Assembly: GCA_040878345.1 (NCBI GenBank)
Contig: JBBDML010000018.1
Coordinates: 62,001 to 126,000 of the forward strand
Source: ZC4RG35 sp040878345
Lineage (GTDB): Bacteria; Actinomycetota; Acidimicrobiia; Spongiisociales; ZC4RG35
Direction: 5' to 3'
DNA: 64,000 nucleotides
The notes beneath the pieces were generated by a model. It searched no databases and had not been told where the DNA came from. It saw only the letters and a list, made by a program, of their open reading frames with translations. The first letter of the stretch is position 1; each line of letters opens with the position of its first letter. Below, in pieces: positions 31,641-40,549 of the stretch. Both the position numbers and the translations under genes were made by a program.

Positions 31641-32879
31641 ATGGGATCTTTCTGGCACCCCTTCGCCGACATGAGCTCGGTTCAGCACAACCCGTTCATC
31701 ATCGACCACGGAGAGGGCGTCTATGTCTTCGACGAGCAGGGCAATCGGTATCTCGACGCTGCCGCCTCTCTCTGGTACCAGAACGTGGGTTACGGGCGAG
31801 AGGAGGTCATCGACGCCATGGACGCTCAGGCTCGCAAGCTCGCCGCCTTCCACACCTTCATCGACTACGCGACCCGCCCCGCTATCGACCTGGCAGCCGA
31901 GATCGCGGTGGTGTCACCCGATCCCGGCTCCAAGGTGTTCTTCGGCTCGGGAGGCTCCGATGCCATCGACACCGCCGCCAAGCTGGCCCGTCGCTACTTC
32001 TCTGCGATCGGCCAGCCTGACCGGACCGTGTTCATCGCCCGGGAATGGGCATATCACGGGATGCACACCTACGGCACCTCGTTGGGAGGCATGGAGCCCA
32101 ACCGGCTCGGCTATGGCGGGGAGCTGGTGTCCGACGTGGTCCTGGTCCCCTACGACGACGCCGAGGCGGTGGAGAAAGCCATCGATCACGCCGGAGCCGA
32201 CCGTGTCGCCGGGATCTTCGTCGAGGCGGTGATCGGCGCCGGCGGGATCAGGCCGGTGTCCCCGGAGTACCTCTCCGGTGTCAGGGAGGCGATCCGCCAG
32301 GCCGGAGGTCTCTACATCTCGGACGAGGTGATCACCGGTTTCGGCCGGGTCGGGGACTGGTTCGCCGCCAATCTGTACGACCTCCAGCCCGACCTGATGA
32401 CCTTCGCCAAAGGGGTCACCTGCGGGTACGCCCCGCTGGGTGGGGTGGTCGCAGCCCCCCACATCGCCGAGCCTTTCTTCACCACACCGGGGCTGGTGTT
32501 CCGACACGGTTACACCTACTCGGGGCACAGCATCGCCTGCGCCGCAGGGCTGGCGGTGATGGGAATCATCAAGCAGGAAGGTCTCCTCGACCGTGCCAAG
32601 GCCCTGGAAGAAGAGCTCTACCAGGCGTTGCTCCCGCTCGAGGAGCTGCCAGTCGTCGCCGGCATCCGACGCGGGGTGGGGGCCCTGGCCGCCATCCAGC
32701 TCGAGATGGGCGATGATGACACCCTCCCCTATCGGGCGGCGGTGGCCTGCCGCTCAGCCGGGGTCCTCACCAGGGCGGTGGGGGGCGGCGGTCTCCAGGT
32801 CTCCCCGCCACTGATCCTCACCACCGAGCAGGTCGCGGAGATGGCATCACTCTTTGAGGCAGGGCTGCGCGGTCTGTGA
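31641..32879 (+). CDS. Class III (omega) aminotransferase
   Basis: 412 residues. FFGSGGSDAIDTAAKLAR, AREWAYHGMHTYGTSLGG, GLYISDEVITGFGR and the PLP lysine in TFAKGVTCGYAPLGG match omega-amino acid or amine:pyruvate aminotransferases. Such enzymes deaminate putrescine, beta-alanine, GABA or taurine. GTGA overlap couples it to an FAD amine oxidase of the PuuB/DAO type, supporting a role in amine catabolism. Confidence 0.9.
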   Translation: MGSFWHPFADMSSVQHNPFIIDHGEGVYVFDEQGNRYLDAAASLWYQNVGYGREEVIDAMDAQARKLAAFHTFIDYATRPAIDLAAEIAVVSPDPGSKVFFGSGGSDAIDTAAKLARRYFSAIGQPDRTVFIAREWAYHGMHTYGTSLGGMEPNRLGYGGELVSDVVLVPYDDAEAVEKAIDHAGADRVAGIFVEAVIGAGGIRPVSPEYLSGVREAIRQAGGLYISDEVITGFGRVGDWFAANLYDLQPDLMTFAKGVTCGYAPLGGVVAAPHIAEPFFTTPGLVFRHGYTYSGHSIACAAGLAVMGIIKQEGLLDRAKALEEELYQALLPLEELPVVAGIRRGVGALAAIQLEMGDDDTLPYRAAVACRSAGVLTRAVGGGGLQVSPPLILTTEQVAEMASLFEAGLRGL

Positions 32880-34150
32880 AGCACATCCCCTTCTGGGTCG
32901 ATGACTTCCCTCGACCCGCGGGGCTCACATCCGAGCTCCCGTCCGAGACCGATTTCCTGGTGGTGGGGTCCGGTCTGACCGGGTTGTCGGCCGCCCTGCG
33001 TCTCGCCGAGGCCGGGCGATCAGTCACCATCGTCGATGCCGGTGAGATCGCGGGAGGGGCGTCCTCGATGAATGGGGGGATGGTCTCGCCCGACATCAAG
33101 GCGGGGATCGACACCGTCTATGCCATCTACGGGCCCAAGATCGCACACCAGATGTGGCTCTCGTCGGTCCGCTCCATCGAGATCGTCAAGGAGGTCGACA
33201 AGCGCCAGGGGGTCGATGCCCTGGTGCGCCAGGGGGGCCTGGCGGCCCTGGGCAAAGGAGGCAGGGATCTGCGTAGGTTCGATCGCTCCGTCGGCTGGTA
33301 CCGGGAGAAGTTCGGCGTCGACTGGGAGGTGATCGACGCCCGGGACATCCGAAGCGTGGTCGGTGGCGAGCACTTCAACGTGGCCCTCTACGAGCCGGAG
33401 GGGTATGGGGTCCACCCGGCGAGGCTCTCGTTTGGCCTGGCCGCCGAGGTTAAGGCTGCGGGGGCCACCCTGGTCGACGACTGCACCGCCACCGCCTTGG
33501 ATAAGACACCCTCGGGAATGGAGGTGGAGACCACCCGGGGCCGGGTGAAGGCCGGCCAGGTGATCCTGGCCACCAACGGGTACACCACCAGATCACCCAG
33601 CAGGGAGATGGCCCGATTGGTGGTGCCGGTCGGCTCCTACATCATCGTCACCGAGCCGGTGGGGGCGGAGGTTGCGGCCCGCATCTTCCCCGGCGGTGCG
33701 ATGACCTACACCAAGAAGAGGCTCCTGCACTACATGAGGCGGACGCCGGACGACCGGATCCTGATCGGCGGCCGGCGCAACCTCCACACCGGGCTCGACC
33801 TCGACCAGTCCGCCGCCGACCTCCACCGGGCGCTCATCACCTACTTCCCAGAGCTCGAGGGCTATGAGATCACCCACGCCTGGGGCGGGAAGTTGGCGGT
33901 GCCCTTCGATCTGACACCCCACATCGGCCGGATCGACGGGGCCTGGTATGCCATGGGCTATGCCGGTCACGGGGTGGGCCTCGCCACTCAGCTCGGCTAT
34001 GAGCTCGCCGGGATGCTGCTCGGCGAGGACCCGCCGTCGGTGTTCAGTCAAATCCCCCACAGCGGCCGCTTCTACTACAACGGCTCCAACACCTGGTTCC
34101 TGACACCGGCCTCGATCCTGTACCGGAGTCTGGACCGCCTGGGGAAATGA
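32876..34150 (+). CDS. FAD-dependent amine/amino-acid oxidase (DAO fold, PuuB-like)
   Basis: 424 residues. FLVVGSGLTGLSAALRLAEAGRSVTIVD is the Rossmann dinucleotide motif (about residues 27-54), then GGASSMNGGMVSP, RQGGLAALGK and the C-terminal GYAGHGVGLATQLG. The architecture matches gamma-glutamylputrescine oxidase and related flavin amine oxidases. GTG start overlapping the aminotransferase stop; the end overlaps the DUF2752 start (ATGA). Confidence 0.87.
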   Translation: MKHIPFWVDDFPRPAGLTSELPSETDFLVVGSGLTGLSAALRLAEAGRSVTIVDAGEIAGGASSMNGGMVSPDIKAGIDTVYAIYGPKIAHQMWLSSVRSIEIVKEVDKRQGVDALVRQGGLAALGKGGRDLRRFDRSVGWYREKFGVDWEVIDARDIRSVVGGEHFNVALYEPEGYGVHPARLSFGLAAEVKAAGATLVDDCTATALDKTPSGMEVETTRGRVKAGQVILATNGYTTRSPSREMARLVVPVGSYIIVTEPVGAEVAARIFPGGAMTYTKKRLLHYMRRTPDDRILIGGRRNLHTGLDLDQSAADLHRALITYFPELEGYEITHAWGGKLAVPFDLTPHIGRIDGAWYAMGYAGHGVGLATQLGYELAGMLLGEDPPSVFSQIPHSGRFYYNGSNTWFLTPASILYRSLDRLGK

Positions 34151-34524
34151 CCAACAGGGACCGGCTCCTTCTGACTGCCCCGGTCGCCGGGTTGATCGTC
34201 CTAGGGGTGGTCCCCCCCACCGATGGGCGCAGCCTGTGCCCGATCGCTCTGATAACGGGAACCGCCTGCCCTGGCTGCGGGATGACCCGGGCAGTCTCTC
34301 ATCTGATCCAGGGGGACATGGCCGCCGCCCTCACCTACCACCCACTTGTCATCCCCGTACTGGTGCTGGCTGGGGTGGCCTGGGGATGGTTCCTGTTGTG
34401 GCGTCTGGGCCTGGCGGGGCCGGCGCCCCGGCGATGGCTCAACGCCGCCATCATGGCCAGTGCGGTGGCTTTGGTTGCGGTGTGGGTGGTGAGGCTGTCG
34501 TCGGGGACGCTTCCTCCCGTCTGA
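34147..34524 (+). CDS. DUF2752 membrane protein
   Basis: 125 residues, three membrane helices. LITGTACPGCGMTRAVSHLIQGDMAAALTYHPLVI is the DUF2752 signature, with a CPGCGMTR motif that could bind metal or form a disulfide. Function unknown. Coupled to the FAD oxidase by ATGA. Confidence 0.85.
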   Translation: MTNRDRLLLTAPVAGLIVLGVVPPTDGRSLCPIALITGTACPGCGMTRAVSHLIQGDMAAALTYHPLVIPVLVLAGVAWGWFLLWRLGLAGPAPRRWLNAAIMASAVALVAVWVVRLSSGTLPPV

Positions 34525-34527
34525 CCT

Positions 34528-35610
34528 TCACTTGATGATCAGCGCCTTGTTGGTCCTGACCCGGGGCCGTTTGGCCTCCACCGCGTCGGCGAGGCCGGCG
34601 AAGGCCATCGCTGCCTCGGAACCCGGGGCCGCCAGGGCGACCGGCTCACCGATGTCGGCGCCCCGACCCATCGCCGGGAGGAGCGGGACCTGCGCCATGA
34701 GCTCGACACCGAGCTCGTCGGCGAGGGCGGCTCCTCCTCCGCTCCCGAACAGCTGGTACCTGTGGCCGTCGTCACCGGTGAACCAAGACATGTTCTCGAC
34801 CACCCCGATCACCTCCTGGTCGACTTCGGCGGCCATTAGACCGGCCCGGCGCGCCACCCGCTGCGCCGTCGGCTGGGGCGTTGTCACCAGGACCACCTGG
34901 GCACGAGGCAGAAACTGTGCCAGCGAGATCGAGATGTCACCGGTGCCGGGGGGCATGTCGACGATGAGGAAGTCGAGGTCGTCCCAAAAGACGTCCTTGA
35001 GGAACTGCTCGACCGCTTTGTGGAGCATCGGCCCGCGCCAGATCACGGCCTTGTCCTCGGGGACGAAGTAATCCATTGACATCACCTTCACCCGATGGGC
35101 CACGGGAGGAACGATCATCTCCCCGACCATGTAGGGCGGGGTGTCGATCCCCAGCATCGCCGGGATCGAGAAGCCCCAGATGTCGCCATCGACGATCCCC
35201 ACCTTTCGACCCGACCCGGCCAGGGCAACGGCCAGGTTGGCCGAGACCGAGGATTTGCCGACCCCTCCCTTCCCCGACGAGACCGCCACCACCCTGGTGG
35301 CGGACCCCGGCTCACCGATCCCGGGGCCGGCCCTGGACTTGAGGTCGTCCATCCAGCTCTGAGCGCTGGCGTCGTCCATCACCTCGACGTCGACGTCGGC
35401 TCCGGAGGTGAATGGTGAGAGGGCCTCCTGAAGACTGCGGTTGAATGCCTCGGGAGGGTTGGGAACGGGGAGGATCAGGTCGACCTTTGCCTTCCCGGTG
35501 AGCTTCCTGGTGACCGATCGGACCAGGCCCAACTCTCCCAGGGTCCTGCCAACGAACAACGGCGACTCGATGGACCCGACCGCGTTCCTCAGCTCTTCCT
35601 GGTTGGCCAT
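34528..35610 (-). CDS. mrp: Mrp/NBP35-type P-loop ATPase (Fe-S cluster carrier)
   Basis: 360 residues. A DUF59/MIP18-like N-terminal domain (to about residue 90) is followed by a deviant Walker A, SSGKGGVGKSSVSANLA, VGIVDGDIWGFSIPAMLG and DFLIVDMPPGTGDISISL. Mrp proteins carry and transfer Fe-S clusters. The C-terminal CxxC that binds the bridging cluster in other phyla is replaced by WFTGDDGHRYQLFGSGGG, as usual in actinobacteria. The ATG at 35610 is the first in-frame ATG; the divergent SufR-like regulator supports an Fe-S role. Confidence 0.9.
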   Translation of the reverse strand: MANQEELRNAVGSIESPLFVGRTLGELGLVRSVTRKLTGKAKVDLILPVPNPPEAFNRSLQEALSPFTSGADVDVEVMDDASAQSWMDDLKSRAGPGIGEPGSATRVVAVSSGKGGVGKSSVSANLAVALAGSGRKVGIVDGDIWGFSIPAMLGIDTPPYMVGEMIVPPVAHRVKVMSMDYFVPEDKAVIWRGPMLHKAVEQFLKDVFWDDLDFLIVDMPPGTGDISISLAQFLPRAQVVLVTTPQPTAQRVARRAGLMAAEVDQEVIGVVENMSWFTGDDGHRYQLFGSGGGAALADELGVELMAQVPLLPAMGRGADIGEPVALAAPGSEAAMAFAGLADAVEAKRPRVRTNKALIIK

Positions 35611-35654
35611 GGACCTCGCCACGGCAGGCAGTGTGGTAGGTGGGGTGCCCAAAC

Positions 35655-35667
35655 TATAATTGCGCAA
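35655..35667 (+). promoter_or_regulatory. Consensus -10 and TTGCGCAA palindrome upstream of the SufR-like gene
   Basis: TATAAT (35655-35660) is a perfect -10 and runs into TTGCGCAA (35660-35667), an 8-bp palindrome that would span the transcription start, about 28 bp before the ATG. The site lies between mrp and the regulator, so self-regulation of both directions is possible. Confidence 0.55.
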
Positions 35668-35694
35668 GGCCCCTACCCAGGACGGCAGCTCCTA

Positions 35695-36399
35695 ATGGAC
35701 ACCGAGACGCTCGACCGTCGCATCTCCGATCTGACCTCCGCTCTGGGGGACCCGACGCGGCGAGCGATCTACATCGCGGTCAGGGAGTCTCCGGATCCGC
35801 TCACGACCTCGAGTGTGGCCCGCCTCTTCGATATCCACCCCAACGTGGCCCGCCATCACCTCGACATCCTGGTCTCCGATGGGTTCATCCGGGTCAGTCA
35901 TCGCCAGCCGGCCGAAGGCCATGGCGCCGGGCGCCCTGCCAAGTCTTACCAGGCGTCCAACATGGAAGTCACCGTCCACTTCGCTCCTCGCCGGTTCGAG
36001 ATGCTCACCGAGATGCTGTTCAAGGTCCTCGAGGAGCTGGCCCCGGAGAACGTCTCCGAGGTCGCGGAGAACGTGGGGCGAGCCTACGGCAAGCAGCTGG
36101 CATCGGAGATCGGCGTCCCCAACGACCCGGGGTACGACGATGCGGTGCGGGCGGTGGCCAGCGCCATGACCGGGCTCGGGTTCTCGGTCGATCCCGACAT
36201 CGAGGGACAGCGGCTCCTCACCTCTCATTGCCCCTTCGGCGAGACGGCGACCAACCATCCCGAGGTGATCTGCTCGTTGGACCGGGGGATCGTGGCCGGG
36301 CTCTTCGGGGCTCTCTCCGTGCCCGTCGATCCCGTGGTCATCCCCCACCGCCATCTGGAGGACGATTGCGTCACCCAGGTCCCGGTCTCGATCGGCTGA
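35695..36399 (+). CDS. SufR-like ArsR-type regulator with Fe-S cysteines
   Basis: 234 residues. Winged helix-turn-helix (residues about 12-75: SALGDPTRRAIYIAV, TTSSVARLFDIHPNVARHHLDILVSDGFIR), then a dimerisation region and three cysteines C179, C193 and C225 in HCPFGETATNHPEVIC and DDC, matching SufR (Rv1460-like) proteins that bind a [4Fe-4S] cluster and repress suf operons. Neighbours are mrp and aconitase, both tied to Fe-S clusters; suf genes themselves are outside the window. Confidence 0.85.
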   Translation: MDTETLDRRISDLTSALGDPTRRAIYIAVRESPDPLTTSSVARLFDIHPNVARHHLDILVSDGFIRVSHRQPAEGHGAGRPAKSYQASNMEVTVHFAPRRFEMLTEMLFKVLEELAPENVSEVAENVGRAYGKQLASEIGVPNDPGYDDAVRAVASAMTGLGFSVDPDIEGQRLLTSHCPFGETATNHPEVICSLDRGIVAGLFGALSVPVDPVVIPHRHLEDDCVTQVPVSIG

Positions 36400-36555
36400 C
36401 ACCGTCAGGCATCGCCAATCCGGGCATCGGAGGGATGTTCTCGGACCCGACTTTCGATACCCGAAATCCGGGAGATAGTTTCGACTCCCGCCGGAAGGTG
36501 ATTCCCGGGTCCGGGGTTAGGCTCAGAGAGAACAGCCGTTACCCGAAAGGCTGAA

Positions 36556-39288
36556 ATGACCAATGACCCATTCGGGGCGCGGGGATCCCTGGAGACAGCC
36601 CTGGGCACCCGTGCCATCGCCAGGCTCGATGCCATCGACGGGATCGACACCCTCCCTTTTTCGATCCGGGTCCTCCTCGAGTCGGCCCTTCGCAACCTCG
36701 ACGGTGTGACCGTCACCGAAGAAGACGTGCGTCAGATCGCCTCCTACGACGCCACCAATGTCGGTGACCAGGAGGTCCCTTTCATTCCCGGTCGGGTGGT
36801 CCTGCAGGACTTCACCGGTGTTCCCGCGGTGGTCGACCTGGCGGCGATGCGCGCCGCGATCGTTCGGATGACCGGCGACGCCTCCGCCGCCCAGAAAGTG
36901 AACCCGCTGATACCGGCCGATCTGGTGATCGACCACTCGGTCCAGGTGGATGCCTTCGCCAGGCCGGACGCCCTGATGATCAACTCGAGCATGGAGTTCG
37001 AGCGGAACCGGGAGCGCTACGAGTTCCTCAAGTGGGGCCAGTCGGCATTCGCCAACTTCAGGGTGGTGCCACCGGCAACCGGGATCGTTCATCAGGTCAA
37101 CCTGGAGTATCTGGCCAAAGTGGTCTGGGACGACGGCCAGAGCCTCTTCCCGGACAGTCTGGTGGGCACCGACTCCCACACCACCATGATCAACGGGCTT
37201 GGCGTGGTCGGCTGGGGGGTGGGTGGGATCGAGGCCGAGGCTGCCATGGTCGGCCAGCCCATCTACATGCTGCTCCCGGAGGTGGTCGGGCTCCGTCTCA
37301 CCGATCGGCTCCCCGAAGGCTCCACCGCCACCGACCTGGTCCTCCGTGTCACCCAGATGCTTCGGGCGCACGGAGTGGTGGGCAAGTTCGTCGAGTTCTT
37401 CGGCCCCGGCCTCGCCGACATGCCGGTGGCCAACCGGGCCACCATCGCCAATATGGCGCCCGAGTACGGAGCCACCATCGGCTTCTTCCCGGTCGACGAT
37501 CAGACCCTCCGCTATCTCAGGCTCACCGGTCGGGACGAGAAGCTGGTGGACACGGTGGAGGCCTATTACAAGGCCCAGGGCCTCTGGCGCGACGAGAGCC
37601 ACCAGATCGTCTACAGCTCGACACTCGAACTGGACATGTCCACCGTCGTGCCCTCGCTCGCCGGGCCGAGACGCCCCCAGGATCGGATCGCCCTGACCGC
37701 GATGAAGGAACAGTGGCAAACCGACCTGACCAACACCTTCGGCAAGAACGGGGGGGCCAGGGCGGCCACCGTCGTGTCGTGGGAGGATGAGGGGGGCCCC
37801 GCCTCCCTGTCCGGGACGCTGGGGGCTAGGGAGCAGGCCGAGGTGGAGTACGACGGGCAGTCCTTCGTGCTCTCCGATGGTGACGTAGTCATCGCCGCCA
37901 TCACCTCGTGCACCAATACCTCCAACCCCGACGTCATGGTGGCCGCCGGCCTGGTGGCGAGACGGGCCCGTGAGCTGGGTCTCCAGCGCAAACCGTGGGT
38001 GAAGAGCTCGATGGCTCCGGGATCGAAGGTGGTCACCGAGTACCTCGAGGAGTCCGGGCTCCTCGACGACCTCGAGGCTCTCGGGTTCGGGGTGGTCGGC
38101 TACGGGTGCACCACCTGCATCGGTAACTCGGGCCCTCTCCCCGAGCCCATCTCGGCTGCCATCTCGGCCCATTCCCTGGTGGCGGCGGCGGTTCTCTCGG
38201 GCAACCGGAACTTCGAAGGGCGGATCTCGCCCGACGTAAGGGCCAACTACCTGGCGTCGCCGCCGTTGGTGGTGGCCTACGCCCTCGCCGGAACCGTCGA
38301 CTGGGACCCCATCGCCGAGCCGATCGGCCAGGACCGTGGTGGCAGCGACGTCTACTTGAGGGACATCTGGCCGTCGGCGGACGAGATCACACGGCTGGTG
38401 GCGGAGAGCGTCCATCAGAGCCAGTTCGTCGACAAGTATGGCGATGTCTTCACCGGCTCGGACGAATGGCATCAGATCTCCACCACCGAGTCCGACCTCT
38501 ACGACTGGGAGGAGGACTCCACATACGTCCAGGAGCCACCGTTCTTCACCTCGCTGACCTCGGAGGTGAGGCCGCTCCAGCCGATAGTCGGCGCCAGGGT
38601 CCTGGCCATGTTGGGAGACTCGGTCACCACCGACCACATCAGCCCCGCTGGATCGATAGCGGTCTCATCGCCGGCCGGGCAGTATCTGGTGTCCAGCGGG
38701 GTGCAGCCGGCGATGTTCAACTCCTACGGGTCGCGCCGGGGCAACGACCGGGTGATGACCCGGGGCACCTTCGCCAACATCCGGGTGAAGAATCAGCTGG
38801 CCCCGGGCACCGAGGGAGGCTGGACCACCGACTTCACCGACGGAGGGGTCAAATCGATCTACGACGCCTCGTTGAGCTATCAGGAGGCGGGGGTGCCACT
38901 GGTTGTCATCGGCGGTCTCGACTACGGGATGGGCTCGTCCCGGGACTGGGCGGCCAAAGGCGCTTTCTTGCTGGGTGTCAAGGCGGTGATCACCAGGTCA
39001 TTCGAGCGGATTCACCGCTCAAACTTGGTGATGATGGGTGTCCTCCCCCTGGTGTTCCTCGACGGTGAGGGCCCCGAGACCCTGGGGCTGGATGGGACCG
39101 AGACCTACGACATCCGGGTCGACGACACCCTCCGCCCCCACCAGGCCCTGAGGGTCTCCGCCACCAAGACGGACGGGGTCGCCGTCGAATTCGATGCCAT
39201 CGCCAGGGTGGACACCCCGATCGAGGTCGAGTACCTGAGGCACGGGGGCATACTGCACTACGTCCTGAGGAGGATGGCGGCTGGCTGA
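36556..39288 (+). CDS. acnA: Aconitate hydratase
   Basis: 910 residues, the usual length for AcnA. The cluster cysteines are C452 (ITSCTNTSNP), C518 and C521 (GYGCTTCIGNSGP). GTDSHTTMINGLGVVGWGVGGIEAEA and MGSSRDWAAKG (swivel-domain) are also present. It interconverts citrate and isocitrate in the TCA cycle; apo-aconitase in bacteria can bind RNA. A CAGCC/GGCTG hairpin (about 36532-36552) overlaps the ribosome-binding region just before the ATG. Confidence 0.97.
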   Translation: MTNDPFGARGSLETALGTRAIARLDAIDGIDTLPFSIRVLLESALRNLDGVTVTEEDVRQIASYDATNVGDQEVPFIPGRVVLQDFTGVPAVVDLAAMRAAIVRMTGDASAAQKVNPLIPADLVIDHSVQVDAFARPDALMINSSMEFERNRERYEFLKWGQSAFANFRVVPPATGIVHQVNLEYLAKVVWDDGQSLFPDSLVGTDSHTTMINGLGVVGWGVGGIEAEAAMVGQPIYMLLPEVVGLRLTDRLPEGSTATDLVLRVTQMLRAHGVVGKFVEFFGPGLADMPVANRATIANMAPEYGATIGFFPVDDQTLRYLRLTGRDEKLVDTVEAYYKAQGLWRDESHQIVYSSTLELDMSTVVPSLAGPRRPQDRIALTAMKEQWQTDLTNTFGKNGGARAATVVSWEDEGGPASLSGTLGAREQAEVEYDGQSFVLSDGDVVIAAITSCTNTSNPDVMVAAGLVARRARELGLQRKPWVKSSMAPGSKVVTEYLEESGLLDDLEALGFGVVGYGCTTCIGNSGPLPEPISAAISAHSLVAAAVLSGNRNFEGRISPDVRANYLASPPLVVAYALAGTVDWDPIAEPIGQDRGGSDVYLRDIWPSADEITRLVAESVHQSQFVDKYGDVFTGSDEWHQISTTESDLYDWEEDSTYVQEPPFFTSLTSEVRPLQPIVGARVLAMLGDSVTTDHISPAGSIAVSSPAGQYLVSSGVQPAMFNSYGSRRGNDRVMTRGTFANIRVKNQLAPGTEGGWTTDFTDGGVKSIYDASLSYQEAGVPLVVIGGLDYGMGSSRDWAAKGAFLLGVKAVITRSFERIHRSNLVMMGVLPLVFLDGEGPETLGLDGTETYDIRVDDTLRPHQALRVSATKTDGVAVEFDAIARVDTPIEVEYLRHGGILHYVLRRMAAG

Positions 39289-39322
39289 GAAACCGGGCCC
39301 CATCGGTCGGCGCTCTCTCTGG

Positions 39323-39808
39323 TTGAGCACCGTGTTCATCACGGTGGTGGCCGGGGGCCTCTTCGTCTCCTGGCTGATCCGTGGCGAGCCCCCCGAGGTG
39401 GCCGCGGTCGGACGACAGGCCCCCGCCTTCGTGGTCGCGCTTCTAGACGGGGGCACCTTCGACCTCAGCGAGCAGCTGGAGTTGGGCAAGCCGGTGGTGC
39501 TCAATCTCTGGGCCTCATGGTGCATCCCATGCCGGACCGAGATGCCGGACCTCTCCGCATTCGCCGGAGCTCACCCCGAGGTGACCGTGATCGGGGTTGC
39601 CGTCGAAGACCGCCTCGTGACGGCAAGGGAGTTCGCCGCCGAGATCGCACCGGTCTATCCCTTGGCGATTGGAGATCCAGCTTTCGAGGACGCGTACCCA
39701 CGGCTCGGGCTCCCGGTCACCTACGTGATCGACGCCACAGGGACAGTCACTGCGGTCCACAACGGGATCATCGACTTCGAGGCCCTGGAGGAATTGATCC
39801 AGGGCTAG
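39323..39808 (+). CDS. TlpA/ResA-like thioredoxin, membrane-anchored
   Basis: 161 residues as drawn from a TTG start. A membrane helix (STVFITVVAGGLFVSWLI) precedes a thioredoxin fold with LNLWASWCIPCRTEMPDL (CIPC active site at about C70 and C73) and GLPVTYVIDATGTV. It is expected to act outside the membrane as a thiol-disulfide oxidoreductase in protein folding or cytochrome maturation. An alternative CTG at 39281 has AGGAGG 7 nt upstream and would add a basic PGPIGRRSLW segment that better fits an N-in anchor. Confidence 0.85.
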   Translation: MSTVFITVVAGGLFVSWLIRGEPPEVAAVGRQAPAFVVALLDGGTFDLSEQLELGKPVVLNLWASWCIPCRTEMPDLSAFAGAHPEVTVIGVAVEDRLVTAREFAAEIAPVYPLAIGDPAFEDAYPRLGLPVTYVIDATGTVTAVHNGIIDFEALEELIQG

Positions 39809-39817
39809 TACGGGCCC

Positions 39818-40513
39818 CTAGGGGAGAAGGCCCGAGGCGTGGACCTGGATGTAGTCGAAGTTGGGCCCCTCGACCATCTCCGCCCGGATCACCAGCCGCT
39901 CCCGCGCCGAGAACTTGGGGTGACAGGTGGTCAGAGTCAGCCAACCCCCGGGCAGCGGATCGGTTACCCAGACATCGGTTGGCTTGACCAAGAGGATCTC
40001 GCGTACCTCATAGACATGGGTTCCCGAGAGGCTCTCGACCTCGATTCGATCGTCCTCCACCAGCAGGTCGAAGTCGAAGAAGGGGCGGCCGTAGGTGGTC
40101 CGATGGCCCGAGATCACCGAGTTCCCCGGCTGGCCCGGCACCGGGGTGCCGGCCATGTGCCCGGGCCCGCTCTTGAGGGTCTCGACGTCGACGCCCTCGA
40201 AGACCACGTGGTCGGCCCCGATCTTCGGGATCCGGAGGAAGGCGAAGGGCTCCCCGGTCCCCGGCGCTGTCTCGGCGGTGAACTCCACCGACTCCGGCGC
40301 CCCCGGCGGCAGTTGATCGATGAGCCCACTCAGGTCGACCGTCTCGACGTCCGGCGTCGACTCGTCGATCGTCTCCTCCAGATCGGTCTGGGCTGCCGCC
40401 TGGGCCCCCCTGGTGAGGAGGTCGGTGCCGAACAGCTGCCACCCCAGGTAGCCGAAGACGAATACACCACTCCAGATCAGGGTCCAGGCGAGGATCTGAG
40501 TCCGGCGTCGCAC
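39818..40513 (-). CDS. Sortase, class E-like
   Basis: 231 residues. One N-terminal membrane helix (residues 8-28) and a linker precede the sortase domain from about residue 88 (FAFLRIPKIGADHVVFEG). The catalytic triad is H137 (VISGHRTTYGR), C197 (LTTCHPKFSARERLVIRAE) and R206. It anchors surface proteins bearing an LAxTG-type signal to the peptidoglycan; no substrate with such a signal was recognised in the window. GTG start with TAGCCT 6 nt upstream. Confidence 0.88.
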   Translation of the reverse strand: MRRRTQILAWTLIWSGVFVFGYLGWQLFGTDLLTRGAQAAAQTDLEETIDESTPDVETVDLSGLIDQLPPGAPESVEFTAETAPGTGEPFAFLRIPKIGADHVVFEGVDVETLKSGPGHMAGTPVPGQPGNSVISGHRTTYGRPFFDFDLLVEDDRIEVESLSGTHVYEVREILLVKPTDVWVTDPLPGGWLTLTTCHPKFSARERLVIRAEMVEGPNFDYIQVHASGLLP

Positions 40514-40519
40514 GGGGGA

Positions 40520-40525
40520 AGGCTA
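40520..40525 (-). promoter_or_regulatory. Leaderless -10 box for the sortase gene
   Basis: TAGCCT on the minus strand, 6 nt before the GTG at 40513. Confidence 0.5.
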
Positions 40526-40549
40526 AATCCGGGCAGTGACTACATCGAG

